Shown in pieces: positions 39,861 through 50,467 of a stretch of 64,000 bases of DNA; the stretch's first letter is position 1; every line of letters begins with the position of its first letter. The translations under genes and the position numbers were made by a program. The notes under the pieces were generated by a model. It was not told where the DNA came from, did not search any database, and saw only the letters and a list, made by a program, of their open reading frames with translations. This stretch comes from Paracoccus sp. DMF-8. Its GTDB lineage: Bacteria; Pseudomonadota; Alphaproteobacteria; Rhodobacterales; Rhodobacteraceae. The stretch is taken from contig NZ_JARJHL010000003.1 of the NCBI RefSeq assembly GCF_029309835.1, forward strand, positions 1-64,000, given 5' to 3'.

Positions 39861-41065
39861 ATGTCCCTTCATCCGGCCGCCCTTTCGCCATTCCCGGCCC
39901 CTCGCCCCTGCCCGACCGCGTGATCCGCGCCATGGCCCGCCCCTCGCCCGATATCTATGGCGAGGAACTGGCCGATCTGAACCGCCAGATGATCGCGGGG
40001 TTGAAGCGCATCGCCGGGACCTCTGCCCATCTGGCCCCCTATATCGGCAACGGACATGCCGCGTGGGAAGCCGCGAACGCCAATATGCTGGACCGGGGCG
40101 ACCGCGCGTTGCTGCTGTGTTCGGGCCATTTCGGCCGGGCATGGGGCGAAAACGCCACGGCGCGCGGGATAGATGTGCAGCGCATCGACTTTGGCCCCGC
40201 CGCCCCCGATCCCGCCCGTCTGGCCGAGGCGCTGGCCGCCGACAGGGACCAGCAGATCAGGGCCGTTCTGGTCTGCCAGACCGATACCGCCAGTTCCGTG
40301 CGCGCCGATATTCCGGCGCTGCGTCAGGCGATGGGCGATCATCCCGCGCTGCTGGCGGTCGATGCCATCGCCTCGCTAGGGTGCGAGCCGATGCGGATGG
40401 ATGACTGGGGCGTCGATGTGCTGATCTCGGCCAGTCAAAAGGGGCTGATGGCGCCGCCGGGCATGGGCTTCGTGTGGTTTTCCGACAAGGCCCGCGACAG
40501 GGCGCGCGACCGCAAGCGTTCCGCGCTGGTGACGCCCTATTGGGACTGGACGCCCCGGATTCAGGCGGATGCGCTGTGGCAGTTCTGGGGCGGGACGCCG
40601 CCGGTGCAGTTGATCTTTGCCATGAACGAAGCCATTGCGATGATCGAGGATGAAACCCTGCCCGCGATCTGGGCGCGGCATCAGGCACTGGCCGGGGCCA
40701 CATCCGCCGCGATCGATGCATGGGGGGCGGGCCATCCGGGGATCGGCCATCTGGTCGCCGACCCCGCCGCGCGGGCCAATGCGGTGACGGCGGTGAACCT
40801 GCCGGGCGCGGATCGGCTGCGCGGCTGGTGCCGCGACATGGCCGGGCTGACACTGGGGATCGGCCTGGGCGCGGACCGGCCCGAGAACGCCATGCGCATC
40901 GCCCAGATGGGCCATGTCAGCGCGCATCAGCATCTGGGCACGCTGGCTGTGATTCAGGCGGGGCTGATCGCGCTGGATATCCCGCATGGCGCGGGCGCGC
41001 TGGATGCAGCGGCGGGGGCGATTGCTCGATCAGCGGCGGCGGCGGCGGCGGCGACAGGGGCGTGA
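39861..41065 (+). pseudogene. Class V aminotransferase, probable 5' frameshift
   Basis: A PLP-dependent aminotransferase of the serine-glyoxylate/alanine-glyoxylate type. The PLP lysine is in LISASQKGLMAPPGMGF, with DAIASLGCEPM upstream. The probable ATG at 39861 reads MSLHPAA but then loses the frame near 39878-39886 (C/T-run), where FAIPGPSPLPDRV, the normal family N-terminus, continues in the next frame. Alternatively translation starts at the in-frame ATG at 39932, which would cut off the substrate-loop IPGPSPLP. The rest is intact. The C-terminus is Ala-rich. Confidence 0.8.
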
Positions 41066-41131
41066 TTGCATCCCCGCCCCGCAACACCTAAGCACGAAAC
41101 CGGAAACGGGAAATTCACAAGGATCAGGGGT

Positions 41132-41422
41132 ATGAGCGACGACGATTATGTCTATGACGAGGCCAGCGGCGAATGGCGTCCGAAATCCGAAATGGCCGAG
41201 GCGAACCGCACCGTGGTCCGCGACGCCTCGGGCAACGAACTGGCCGACGGCGATTCCGTCACGCTGATCAAGGACCTGAAGGTCAAGGGCGCGGGTCAGA
41301 CGCTGAAACAGGGAACCGTCATCCGCTCGATCCGGCTGACCGACAATCCCGAAGAAATCGACTGCCGCCACGACACGATCAAGGGTCTGGTGCTGCGCAC
41401 GGAATTCGTCCGCAAACGCTGA
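41132..41422 (+). CDS. phnA: PhnA-family protein without the zinc ribbon
   Basis: A 96-residue protein. The C-terminal PhnA domain (VVRDASGNELADGDSVTLIK ... IDCRHDTIKGLVLRTEFVRK) matches the family closely. E. coli PhnA has four Cys of a zinc ribbon in front; here that region is DDDYVYDEASGEWRPK with no Cys. In spite of the name the link to phosphonate metabolism is doubtful. Start ATG at 41132 after AAGGATCAGGGG. The following 240 bases to 41662 contain no recognisable gene. Confidence 0.88.
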   Translation: MSDDDYVYDEASGEWRPKSEMAEANRTVVRDASGNELADGDSVTLIKDLKVKGAGQTLKQGTVIRSIRLTDNPEEIDCRHDTIKGLVLRTEFVRKR

Positions 41423-41662
41423 TCGCGCCCGAATTCAGGGGCGACAATGGGAAAGAGCGTGCGACAGGGCGGGCGCAGGATCCCTGCGATCCGATTGCCC
41501 GCATTGCCCCGCACGGCCTGCGCCAAGAAGCCCGGCAATGGAACGCCGACAGCCTGTCGGCACGACCAGCGGGGGGCGGGGAAACCGGCGGGGCGGGCCG
41601 ATGAAGCGCAGGCCCTTCATGCCCCCACATCTATGCCCGCAGAAACGGGCCGGGGCAAATAG

Positions 41663-42436
41663 TCAGGCCGCCGCGTGGGGCAGGACCCAGATCCCCGCCT
41701 GCGGCACGGCATTGACCTGTAGCGAACAGCCATAGGCCCGCGACAGGATCTGATCGGTCAGGACCTGCTCGGGTCGGCCCTGTGCCAGCACCTGCCCCGC
41801 CGTCAGCAGGGTGATGCGATGGGCGAACATCGCCGTCAGGTTCAGGTCGTGCATGACCGCGACGACACCCCCGCCGCGCCGGGCATAATCGGCGGCCAGC
41901 CGCATCACGGTCAGCTGATGGGCAATGTCCAGAGAGCTGACGGGTTCGTCCAGAAACAGCCAGCGCGGGCCGTCCTCGCCCACCGGATGCCAGACCTGCG
42001 CCAGCACGCGGGCCAGTTGCACGCGCTGCTGTTCGCCGCCCGACAGTTCCTGATACAGCCGCCCGGCAAAGCCCGGCAGGTCGACCGCCGACAGCGCCGA
42101 CAGGATCAGCGCATCGGCGCGTTCGCGGCGGACCTCCAGCCCGATGCGGACGACCTCGGCCACGGTAAAGGGGAACGCCAGCACGGTCGCCTGAGGCAGC
42201 ACGCCGCGCATCCGCGCCAGCGCCTCGGGCGACAGTTTGCGCATGTCATGGCCGTTCAGCGCGATCCGGCCCGTGCAGGTGATTTCGCCGGTCATCGAGC
42301 GCATCAGCGTCGTCTTGCCCGAGCCGTTGGGACCGACGATGGCGGTGAATTCGCCCGGATTGGCGTGGAAATCGACGCCCTTCAGGATCGGCTTGCGGCC
42401 CAGTTCGACGCGGATATCGGTGGCGGTCAGGGTCAT
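41663..42436 (-). CDS. hmuV: Heme ABC transporter ATPase
   Basis: A 257-residue ATPase powering heme import through HmuU. Walker A VGPNGSGKTTL (near 36), signature ELSGGEQQRVQLARVLAQ, Walker B WLFLDEPVSSLD and H-loop AVMHDLNLTA are intact. HmuV members typically have the insertion seen here between signature and Walker B (WHPVGEDGPR). Start overlaps the hmuU stop by ATGA. Last gene of hmuSTUV. Confidence 0.95.
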   Translation of the reverse strand: MTLTATDIRVELGRKPILKGVDFHANPGEFTAIVGPNGSGKTTLMRSMTGEITCTGRIALNGHDMRKLSPEALARMRGVLPQATVLAFPFTVAEVVRIGLEVRRERADALILSALSAVDLPGFAGRLYQELSGGEQQRVQLARVLAQVWHPVGEDGPRWLFLDEPVSSLDIAHQLTVMRLAADYARRGGGVVAVMHDLNLTAMFAHRITLLTAGQVLAQGRPEQVLTDQILSRAYGCSLQVNAVPQAGIWVLPHAAA

Positions 42437-43503
42437 AGATCGACGACTCCGCGCTTTTTCAGCAGAATCCACAGGAACACCGGCCCGCCGATCAGGGCGG
42501 TGATGATGCCGATGGGCAGCTCTGCCGGGGCGACGATGGTGCGGCTGGCGACATCGGCCAGCAGCAGCATGGTGGCGCCCAACAGGGCCGAGTTGATCAG
42601 CAGCCAGCGGTGATCCGGCCCGGTCGCCAGACGCAGCAGATGCGGCACGACGATGCCGACGAAACCAATGCCGCCGGACACCGCGACGGCCGCGCCGGTC
42701 GCGGCGGCGACGGTCAGGATCGCGGCATTCTTGATGCGTTGCAGGCGGATGCCGGTGTGGCTGGCCGCCGCTTCCCCCAATGCCAGCGCATTCAGCCCCC
42801 GCGCCAGCAGCGGCGAAAAACCCAGTGCGATCAGGATGATCGGTCCCGCGACCATGACCTTGGTCCAGTTGGCGCCGGCCAGCGACCCCAGCCCCCAGAA
42901 GGTCAGTTCACGCAACTGGTTGTCATTGGCCTTGAAGACCAGCACGCCGGACACCGCCCCGGTCAGCGCACCCAGCACGATCCCCGCCAGCAGCATCGTC
43001 GCGATGGATGTGCGCCCGCTCAGCGTCGCGATCCGATACAGCACCATCATCGAACACCAGCCGCCGACGAAAGCCGCAACCGGCACCAGATACCAGCCAA
43101 AGAAATTCGCCAAAGCCACCGGCAGGCTGCCCGCCAGAACGATCATCGAAATCGCCCCAAGCGAGGCACCGGCGCTGACCCCCACCAGCCCCGGATCGGC
43201 CAGCGGGTTGCGAAACAGCCCCTGCATGACCGCGCCGGAACAGGCCAAAGCCGCGCCGACCAGAATGCCCATCAACAGGCGCGGCATGCGAATGTCAAAG
43301 ATCACGACCCGGTCCTGCAAGGACAGCTCGCGCCCCGCCGCCAGATCGCCCAGCACCCGCCAGAAGGACGTGCCAGCCGCCCCCCAGCCAAGCGAAAACA
43401 GCGATGTCGCCAGCAGCACGACGATCAGGATCACGCTGATCCGGCGCGCGCGGTGGCTGCGGTCGCCGTCGATGCGCAGCGCGTCGGGGGTGACCGACAC
43501 CAT
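42433..43503 (-). CDS. hmuU: Heme ABC transporter permease (FecCD family)
   Basis: A 356-residue inner-membrane permease with about ten helices. PRLLMGILVGAALACSGAVMQ near residue 73 is the FecCD signature, GIGFVGIVVPHLLRL the ATPase-coupling segment. Start shares one base with the hmuT stop (TAATG). It receives heme from HmuT. Confidence 0.95.
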   Translation of the reverse strand: MVSVTPDALRIDGDRSHRARRISVILIVVLLATSLFSLGWGAAGTSFWRVLGDLAAGRELSLQDRVVIFDIRMPRLLMGILVGAALACSGAVMQGLFRNPLADPGLVGVSAGASLGAISMIVLAGSLPVALANFFGWYLVPVAAFVGGWCSMMVLYRIATLSGRTSIATMLLAGIVLGALTGAVSGVLVFKANDNQLRELTFWGLGSLAGANWTKVMVAGPIILIALGFSPLLARGLNALALGEAAASHTGIRLQRIKNAAILTVAAATGAAVAVSGGIGFVGIVVPHLLRLATGPDHRWLLINSALLGATMLLLADVASRTIVAPAELPIGIITALIGGPVFLWILLKKRGVVDL

Positions 43504-44390
43504 TATTCCGCCCCGTAAAGCGCCTGATGCAGCTCGCGCGCGGCCCGGGCGGTGCGCGGACCAAAGCCCAAGAGCAGCAGCCCGTCCATCATCACGACCT
43601 GACCGTTCTGGCCGGCAGGCGTGGTCTGGATCGCGGGCATGGCCAGCAGCGCATCGCGCGCGCCGCCGTGGCCGCTGCCGCCATTGGCCGCCGCATCCGC
43701 CGCATCATCGCCCCGGCTCATCATCAGGATGACATCGGGGGCGGCGGCGGTCACGGCCTCGTCCGTGACCTGCTTATAGCCGTCAAAGCCGGTGATCGCA
43801 TTCTCGCCCCCGGCCAGCCCGATGATCGCATCGGCGGAACTGCCCTGCCCGCCCGCCATGATCCGGCCACCTTGCAGGGACAGGATGAACATGACCTTTT
43901 TCTTCGTTTCCAGCGCGGCGGCATCGGCCTGAACGGCGGCGATGCCGTCCTTGACCTCGGCCGCCAGCGCGGCGCCGTGATCGGACATGCCCAAGGCGTC
44001 GGCGACGATGGTGATCTTGTTCGCGATGCCTTCGGGTTCATAGGATTCGGGCACCTCGACATAGGGGATGCCCGCGCCTTTCAGAACCGAAATCGCCTCG
44101 GGGGGGCCGGCGCCTTCGTCGGCGATAATCAGTTCGGGTGCGACCGACAGCACCCCTTCGGGCGACAGCGCGCGGACATAGCCGACATCGGGCAGGGCCA
44201 GAACCTCGGGCGGATAGCTGGCGGTGGTGTCGCGCGCGATCAGGCGGTCGCCCTGCCCCAAGGCATAGACGATTTCCGTGATCGACCCACCTAGCGACAG
44301 CACGCGCCGGGCGTCGGGATAGCCCTCGGCCCATGCGGCAAAGGGTGCGGATGCAATCGCCAGCGCCGCGATCAGGGCGCGGCGTTTCAT
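43503..44390 (-). CDS. hmuT: Periplasmic heme-binding protein
   Basis: A 295-residue binding protein with a signal peptide (MKRRALIAALAIASAPFAAWA). The TroA-like fold starts VLSLGGSITEIVYALGQGDR; the Tyr in DTTASYPPEVL corresponds to the heme-ligating loop. YVEVPESYEPEG and MMSRGDD lie in the C-lobe. Start overlaps hmuS by ATGA. Confidence 0.94.
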   Translation of the reverse strand: MKRRALIAALAIASAPFAAWAEGYPDARRVLSLGGSITEIVYALGQGDRLIARDTTASYPPEVLALPDVGYVRALSPEGVLSVAPELIIADEGAGPPEAISVLKGAGIPYVEVPESYEPEGIANKITIVADALGMSDHGAALAAEVKDGIAAVQADAAALETKKKVMFILSLQGGRIMAGGQGSSADAIIGLAGGENAITGFDGYKQVTDEAVTAAAPDVILMMSRGDDAADAAANGGSGHGGARDALLAMPAIQTTPAGQNGQVVMMDGLLLLGFGPRTARAARELHQALYGAE

Positions 44391-45427
44391 TCCGCCGCCT
44401 CGGCCAGCACCGGCAGGTCATTGACCAGCGCGGCCCAGACCGCCGCATCGCCGCCTTTTTCCGGGCGCATCCCGAAACATTGAAAGATCAGCCCGCCTTC
44501 GGCATCGAACGCCTCGACCGAGATCGCCGGGCCGCGTTTCGTTGGCTTGTCGACCAGCCAGACCTCGGCGATGTGATCGCCACGCAGATGCAGGTTGAAA
44601 CGCGGGTCCATGACATTGATCCACGGCCCCATCGGCTTCAGGCTGTCCATGCGGCCGGAATGGATTTCGATACAGCCTTGATTGCCGACGAACATCATCA
44701 CCGGCACGCCGCCCGCGCTGACGCGGTCAAACAGTTCGGTGACGGCCTCGACCGCCAGCGGCCGGGCCAGAGGCGCGCCGACGATGCGATAGGCGCCAAG
44801 CCGGTTCATTTTCAGCCGCCGCACCAGAATGTTGAACTGATGCGTGTCGGTCATCTCGCGCCATTCCTTGCGCAGGATTTCGACCTTGTCCATGGGGGCC
44901 TTGGCGGGTTCGACCGGGGCGCGCGCGTCAAAGGCGATGGTGTCGGACTGGTCGGCGATGGCCAGATCGCGCTTCAGCGTCTCCCACGCACCCAGATCGG
45001 AATTGTCGCGCAGATGGACCTTGTGGATCGCATCGCCCGCCGCGTCAAAGACCTGGATCGAGCGGCGCGTGCCCTGTTCACCCTGAACCTCGACCGCAAA
45101 GGCATGGACCCAGTAACGCGGGAACATCCGCATGTCGATTTCCGGGTCCAGCGTCATCGAGGCATGTTCGCCATCGTGGAAATTGTTGTAGGTGCCGATC
45201 TTTTCGATGACGCAGGAACGGTTGCGGGTCAGCGCCATGACCTCTCCCAGGCTCTGGATCGCGGGGAACAGCTTGCCCGGCGCCGCCTCGATCTGCAGAT
45301 TGCCATGCCCGACATCGGCCGCGACCAGCGCGCATTCGGGCACGCCAAGACGGTCGGCAAGATCGAAGGGGCGGCCGGTATCTTCCTGCTTCAGCTTGCG
45401 CAATTCGGCGGCGGTGTAAGTCGGCAT
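44387..45427 (-). CDS. hmuS: Hemin-degrading/heme-transfer factor
   Basis: A 346-residue HemS/HmuS-type cytoplasmic protein made of two repeated heme-binding halves. The first has LMALTRNRSC-like EVMALTRNRSCVIEKIGTY, the second VPVMMFVGNQGCIEIHSG; these are the paired core motifs. HemS-type proteins take or break down heme delivered by the importer. ATG at 45427; an in-frame upstream start at 45475 would reach into the promoter. First gene of the hmuSTUV operon, divergent from hmuR. Confidence 0.94.
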   Translation of the reverse strand: MPTYTAAELRKLKQEDTGRPFDLADRLGVPECALVAADVGHGNLQIEAAPGKLFPAIQSLGEVMALTRNRSCVIEKIGTYNNFHDGEHASMTLDPEIDMRMFPRYWVHAFAVEVQGEQGTRRSIQVFDAAGDAIHKVHLRDNSDLGAWETLKRDLAIADQSDTIAFDARAPVEPAKAPMDKVEILRKEWREMTDTHQFNILVRRLKMNRLGAYRIVGAPLARPLAVEAVTELFDRVSAGGVPVMMFVGNQGCIEIHSGRMDSLKPMGPWINVMDPRFNLHLRGDHIAEVWLVDKPTKRGPAISVEAFDAEGGLIFQCFGMRPEKGGDAAVWAALVNDLPVLAEAAE

Positions 45428-45493
45428 TGGGAATCCTTGAATCTGGCGTCGATGGTCACGGACGGGATCTGACAAAGGATCGCGGCTGTGTGC

Positions 45494-45510
45494 TTGACAA
45501 TTTTACTTGG
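45494..45510 (+). promoter_or_regulatory. Candidate iron-responsive element upstream of hmuR/hmuS
   Basis: TTGACAATTTTACTTGG in the 154-base divergent hmuS-hmuR region, 72 bases before the hmuR ATG. It starts with a consensus -35-like TTGACA. The same 17 bases with a single difference occur upstream of exbB at 48971-48987. AT-rich against local G+C. Confidence 0.65.
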
Positions 45511-45581
45511 TTAAATAGCGAGCGCAAGACACGCCAGCACCCCGCCAGCCCCCACGCAGCAGAAATAGGGGAAAAAGCGGG

Positions 45582-47615
45582 ATGGCGACCAGAACGGCAT
45601 TGTTGGCAAGCGCGGCATGTATCATTTCAGGCCCCATGGCGGTATGGGCACAAGACGGCAACCGGACCTATGTTCTGGACCCCGTCGTGATCTATGCGGG
45701 TCAGCCCAAGGTCGCCTCCGAGGTCCCGCAATCGGTCACCGTCGTCGGCCCCGAACAGATCGCCGAAATCGCCCCCGGATCGGTCGGCGAAATTCTGGCC
45801 ACGGTGCCGGGCGTTGCGGGCACCGGCTCTGGCAGCTTTTTCGGACAGGGCTTCAACATCCGCGGCTTTGGCACGACCAGTTCGGCCGCGTCCGAATCCG
45901 GCATCGTTCAACTGATTGACGGCGAAGAAAAATATTACGAATCCTATCGGCAGGGATCGCTGTTCGTCGAACCGGATTTCCTGCGTCAGGTGCAGGTGCT
46001 GCGCGGCCCCGGTTCGTCCACGCTTTACGGATCAGGCGCGCTTGGCGGCGTCATCGCCATGGAAACCATCGAGGCATCCGACCTAATCGCCGAAGGCGCG
46101 ACGCAGGGCGGCCGGGTCAAGCTGGGCTATGCCTCGAACCCCGACACATGGACGGGCAGCATCATGTGGGGCTGGCGCCCGACGGCGGATTTCGAGGCGC
46201 TGGCCGCCTTTGCCTATCGCGATCTGGGCGACACCAAGGACGCCAATGGCGATGTCACGATCCGCACCAATTCGCGCACCCCGAATGTGCTGCTGAAGGC
46301 CGTGCAAACCTTTGGCGACCATTATGTCGCCTTTTCCTATCAGCATCTTGAGGCCAAGGGCGACAATCAGGACTTCAACCAGCTGGACGGCGCGCAGGCG
46401 GGGCTGTTTCCCGGTTTTGCCGGTTGGGGCGTCGGCGATATCACCACCCGCGACCAGGTGGCGAAAGCGGTCTGGGGCTACAACCCGCAGGACAACCGGC
46501 TGGTAGATCTGACCGCCACCCTGTCCTATACCAACACGATGAAGGACGTGCGTCAGGGCGACGACCCCGACGAGCCGATCATGTCCAGCCTGCTGGGCGA
46601 ACGCGACTACAAACTGTGGAAACTGAAGCTGCGCAACGTCTCGGACCTGTCCACCGACAGCTATGACCATTTCCTGACGACGGGGATCGAGGGGCTGAAA
46701 CAGGACCGGTCGTCATCCGTGCCGTCCTCGTCCCACCCCGAGGCTTATACCCGCGCCTTTTCGGCCTATGCCTGGTCGGAATTCTCGTGGGATCGCCTGA
46801 CCGTCAACACCGGCCTGCGCTATGAAAAGCAGCGCACGGAACCGAAATCGACCGTCACCGTGCTGGACGAAAAAATCAGCGCCGAAGCGATCGAGCCGCA
46901 GATCGGTGTGATTTACCGCCTGAACGACCAGTTTTCGGTCTTTGGCTCTTACGCCTATGTCAATCGCCTGCCGACCGTCGATGAACTGTATGACAGCTTC
47001 AACGGCCGCCCGGCGAATCCCGATCTGAAGGATGAAAAGGGCAAGAACATCGAAATCGGTCTGGGCTACCGCAATGCGGGCGTCATCCGCGATGACGATG
47101 AACTGGTCGCCAAGCTGACCCTGTTTCGCAACAATATCACCAACATGATCTCTCGCCCGGCGACAGATGCCCCGCTGACCGTGCCCGGCTTTGTCAACAT
47201 CGACCGCGCCTATCTGCGCGGTGGCGAGCTGGAGGCCAGCTACCGCACCGGCGCCTTTGATTTCGGCGCGGCGTTCTCGGTGGTCAACGGCTACGATCAG
47301 GACGGCGACAAGCTGACCAGCCTGCCCAACAACCGCGTCGTCCTGTCGGCAAGCTGGCGTCCGAACGACGACTGGAAGCTGGGCCTGCGCAGCACGCTGG
47401 CCGATGGCCGCGACAAGCCCGATGGCACGCATCGCAGCGGCTACGGCGTCCATGACATCTATGCGACCTGGACCCCGCAATCCGGCCCCGTCGCCGGGAT
47501 CGAGGTTCACGCCGGCATCGACAATGTCACCGACCACGATTACCTGCCCGCAACCTGGACCGATGTCCGGGCACCGGGGCGCAACTTCAAGCTTTCCGTC
47601 GCCCGGAATTTCTAG
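45582..47615 (+). CDS. hmuR: TonB-dependent heme receptor
   Basis: A 677-residue outer-membrane receptor. Signal peptide to about residue 23 (VWAQ), a TonB-box-like YVLDPVVIYA at 29-38, plug domain (about 45-160, GQGFNIRGFG, RGPGSSTLYGSGALGG), and a 22-strand barrel ending in Phe (FKLSVARNF), as usual for BAM assembly. Family motif for heme receptors, YRLNDQFSVFGSYAYVNRLP, is near residue 445. Works with TonB-ExbB-ExbD. Confidence 0.95.
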   Translation: MATRTALLASAACIISGPMAVWAQDGNRTYVLDPVVIYAGQPKVASEVPQSVTVVGPEQIAEIAPGSVGEILATVPGVAGTGSGSFFGQGFNIRGFGTTSSAASESGIVQLIDGEEKYYESYRQGSLFVEPDFLRQVQVLRGPGSSTLYGSGALGGVIAMETIEASDLIAEGATQGGRVKLGYASNPDTWTGSIMWGWRPTADFEALAAFAYRDLGDTKDANGDVTIRTNSRTPNVLLKAVQTFGDHYVAFSYQHLEAKGDNQDFNQLDGAQAGLFPGFAGWGVGDITTRDQVAKAVWGYNPQDNRLVDLTATLSYTNTMKDVRQGDDPDEPIMSSLLGERDYKLWKLKLRNVSDLSTDSYDHFLTTGIEGLKQDRSSSVPSSSHPEAYTRAFSAYAWSEFSWDRLTVNTGLRYEKQRTEPKSTVTVLDEKISAEAIEPQIGVIYRLNDQFSVFGSYAYVNRLPTVDELYDSFNGRPANPDLKDEKGKNIEIGLGYRNAGVIRDDDELVAKLTLFRNNITNMISRPATDAPLTVPGFVNIDRAYLRGGELEASYRTGAFDFGAAFSVVNGYDQDGDKLTSLPNNRVVLSASWRPNDDWKLGLRSTLADGRDKPDGTHRSGYGVHDIYATWTPQSGPVAGIEVHAGIDNVTDHDYLPATWTDVRAPGRNFKLSVARNF

Positions 47616-47623
47616 GCGCCGCG

Positions 47624-47740
47624 TTTTCCTGGCACCGGCACTTTCTGGCACCCCTTTTTCTGGCACCGGCACCTTTGGCACCGCGATTTTCTGGCACCCA
47701 TCACTTTCCAAACCACGACTTTTCACCACGGATCTTTCAA
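47624..47740. repeat. Degenerate tandem repeat, period about 32, after hmuR
   Basis: Three to four units beginning at 47624, 47656, 47687 and 47720. The unit resembles TTTTCTGGCACCGGCAC followed by about 15 bases. It starts only nine bases after the hmuR stop. Most of the 301-base gap to the next gene is this repeat and the following terminator. Confidence 0.7.
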
Positions 47741-47757
47741 AAGGCTCGCGACAGCCT

Positions 47758-47789
47758 GCCCGCCCGGCTCCCTCTCGGGCGGGCTTTTT
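47758..47789 (+). terminator. Rho-independent terminator of hmuR
   Basis: GCCCGCCCG (47758-47766) pairs with CGGGCGGGC (47776-47784), followed by TTTTT. Confidence 0.85.
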
Positions 47790-47916
47790 CATGCCGGGTC
47801 CGGGTTACGGCGAGCGGGGGTGTCGGCGGATGACGCTGGCCGGGATTGTCCCGGCCCGGACATGGCCCCACATTGACAACACCCGCTTTGGGCCAAACGC
47901 CGCGACAGGGCAGACC

Positions 47917-48941
47917 ATGCGCACCACGCCCCTTCCCGAATTCCAGTCCGAGGCCGTCTTGCCCGAACTGTGCTTTGACCGGTTGCTGCCACATCTGCAG
48001 GCCCATGCCCGCGCGCGGGGCGCCGATCTGCACAATGGTCATGGCCGGTCGGTCTGGGTGCAGGACAGGCGCGGCGAATATGGCGCGCGGAAACTGGGCA
48101 CGGGCAGCCTGCTTTATGCCCGCGCCCATCAGCGCGACGGGCTGGCCGGGGTGCAGGCCGAAATCGCCGCGCTGGCCCTTGCCAGCGGCGGGGCGCGGCC
48201 CGACTGGAACACCGACGCCCCGAACCGCGCGCCGGTCGGCTTCAGCACGGCTCAGGTCGTGTCGGTCACCCGGCTTTCCCTCGATTTCCTGCGCCTCAGG
48301 CTGGCCGGAGCGGGTTCGCCCGCCCTGCGCAGGACGATTCGATCCATTTCCGACTGGTCCAGCCAAGGCCCGGCCTGACAGCGCCGGTCTGGCCGCATGT
48401 CGGAGACCGGGGGCAGACGGTCTGGCCCACCGGCGACCACGCCCTGCGCCGCCCGGTCTATACGACGCGCCGCATCGACCCCGCTGCGGGCTGGCTGGAC
48501 ACCGATATCTTTCTGCATCCCGGCGGGCGCACGGTGGATTGGGCGCTGGCCGCGCGTCCCGGCGATCCGGTGGGGCTGATGGGCCCTTCGGGCGGCGGCG
48601 TGCCGCAAGGCGACCGGCTGATCCTTGCAGGCGATGAAACCGCCTATCCCGCGATCGCCCGCTTTCTGGAAACGCGGGCGGGCAATGCGCGGGGTCAGGT
48701 CTGGCTGCTGGGCCAGAGCGCCGATTACCCCCTGCCCGAAACCCCGGAATTCGAGGTTCTGCACCGTCCCGGTGGCGAATCGCAACTGGCCGCAATGCTG
48801 GAACCCGCCCCCTGCCGCATCGCTGATCTGCTGTGGGTCGGCGGAGAACGCCGCGCGATCGAACCGTTACGCCGGCTTGCCGCCGATAAAATGGCCCCGG
48901 ACGGGCTTTTCAGCCATGTTTCCGCTTTCTGGACGGCATGA
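47917..48941 (+). pseudogene. Siderophore-interacting protein (ViuB-like) with one frameshift
   Basis: A FAD-dependent siderophore-interacting protein, which reduces ferric siderophores or related iron chelates. The N-terminal region (from MRTTPLPEFQSEAVLPE) runs to about 48330 in the first frame. After AGSPALR it continues in another frame as DDSIHFRLVQPRPGL, DRGQTVWPTGDHALRRPVYT and HPGGRTVDWALA, then the SIP C-terminal domain to 48941. A single small indel near 48325-48335 accounts for this. An N-terminal extension of about 90 residues is unlike typical SIPs. It lies between hmuR and exbB, in keeping with iron uptake. Confidence 0.82.
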
Positions 48942-48970
48942 ATCGGGCGCATGGCATTGCTTGCTAATAG

Positions 48971-48987
48971 TTGACAATTTTACATGG
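48971..48987 (+). promoter_or_regulatory. Candidate iron-responsive element upstream of exbB
   Basis: TTGACAATTTTACATGG, 128 bases before the exbB ATG, identical to the element before hmuR except for one base. GATAGG lies 17 bases downstream of TTGACA as a weak -10. Confidence 0.65.
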
Positions 48988-49115
48988 GCAGCGGATAGGG
49001 ACGTAACTGTCCGCAATGGGCAGGCAAGCCCGGCTGCCCATTGCGTGGCGATTGCTTTCAAATCCTACGGCGCAGCAACCGCGCGCGCCCCGAGACTGCA
49101 AAAAGAAGGATAACC

Positions 49116-50465
<1,350 letters not shown>

Positions 50466-50467
50466 AA

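Noticed and set aside
41447..41662. A 71-codon open frame after phnA
   Set aside because: No ribosome-binding site of note, Arg/Gly/Pro-rich shadow composition and no recognisable motif.
47624..47740. Possible CRISPR-like array
   Set aside because: The units abut each other and are degenerate; there are no unique spacers of constant length.
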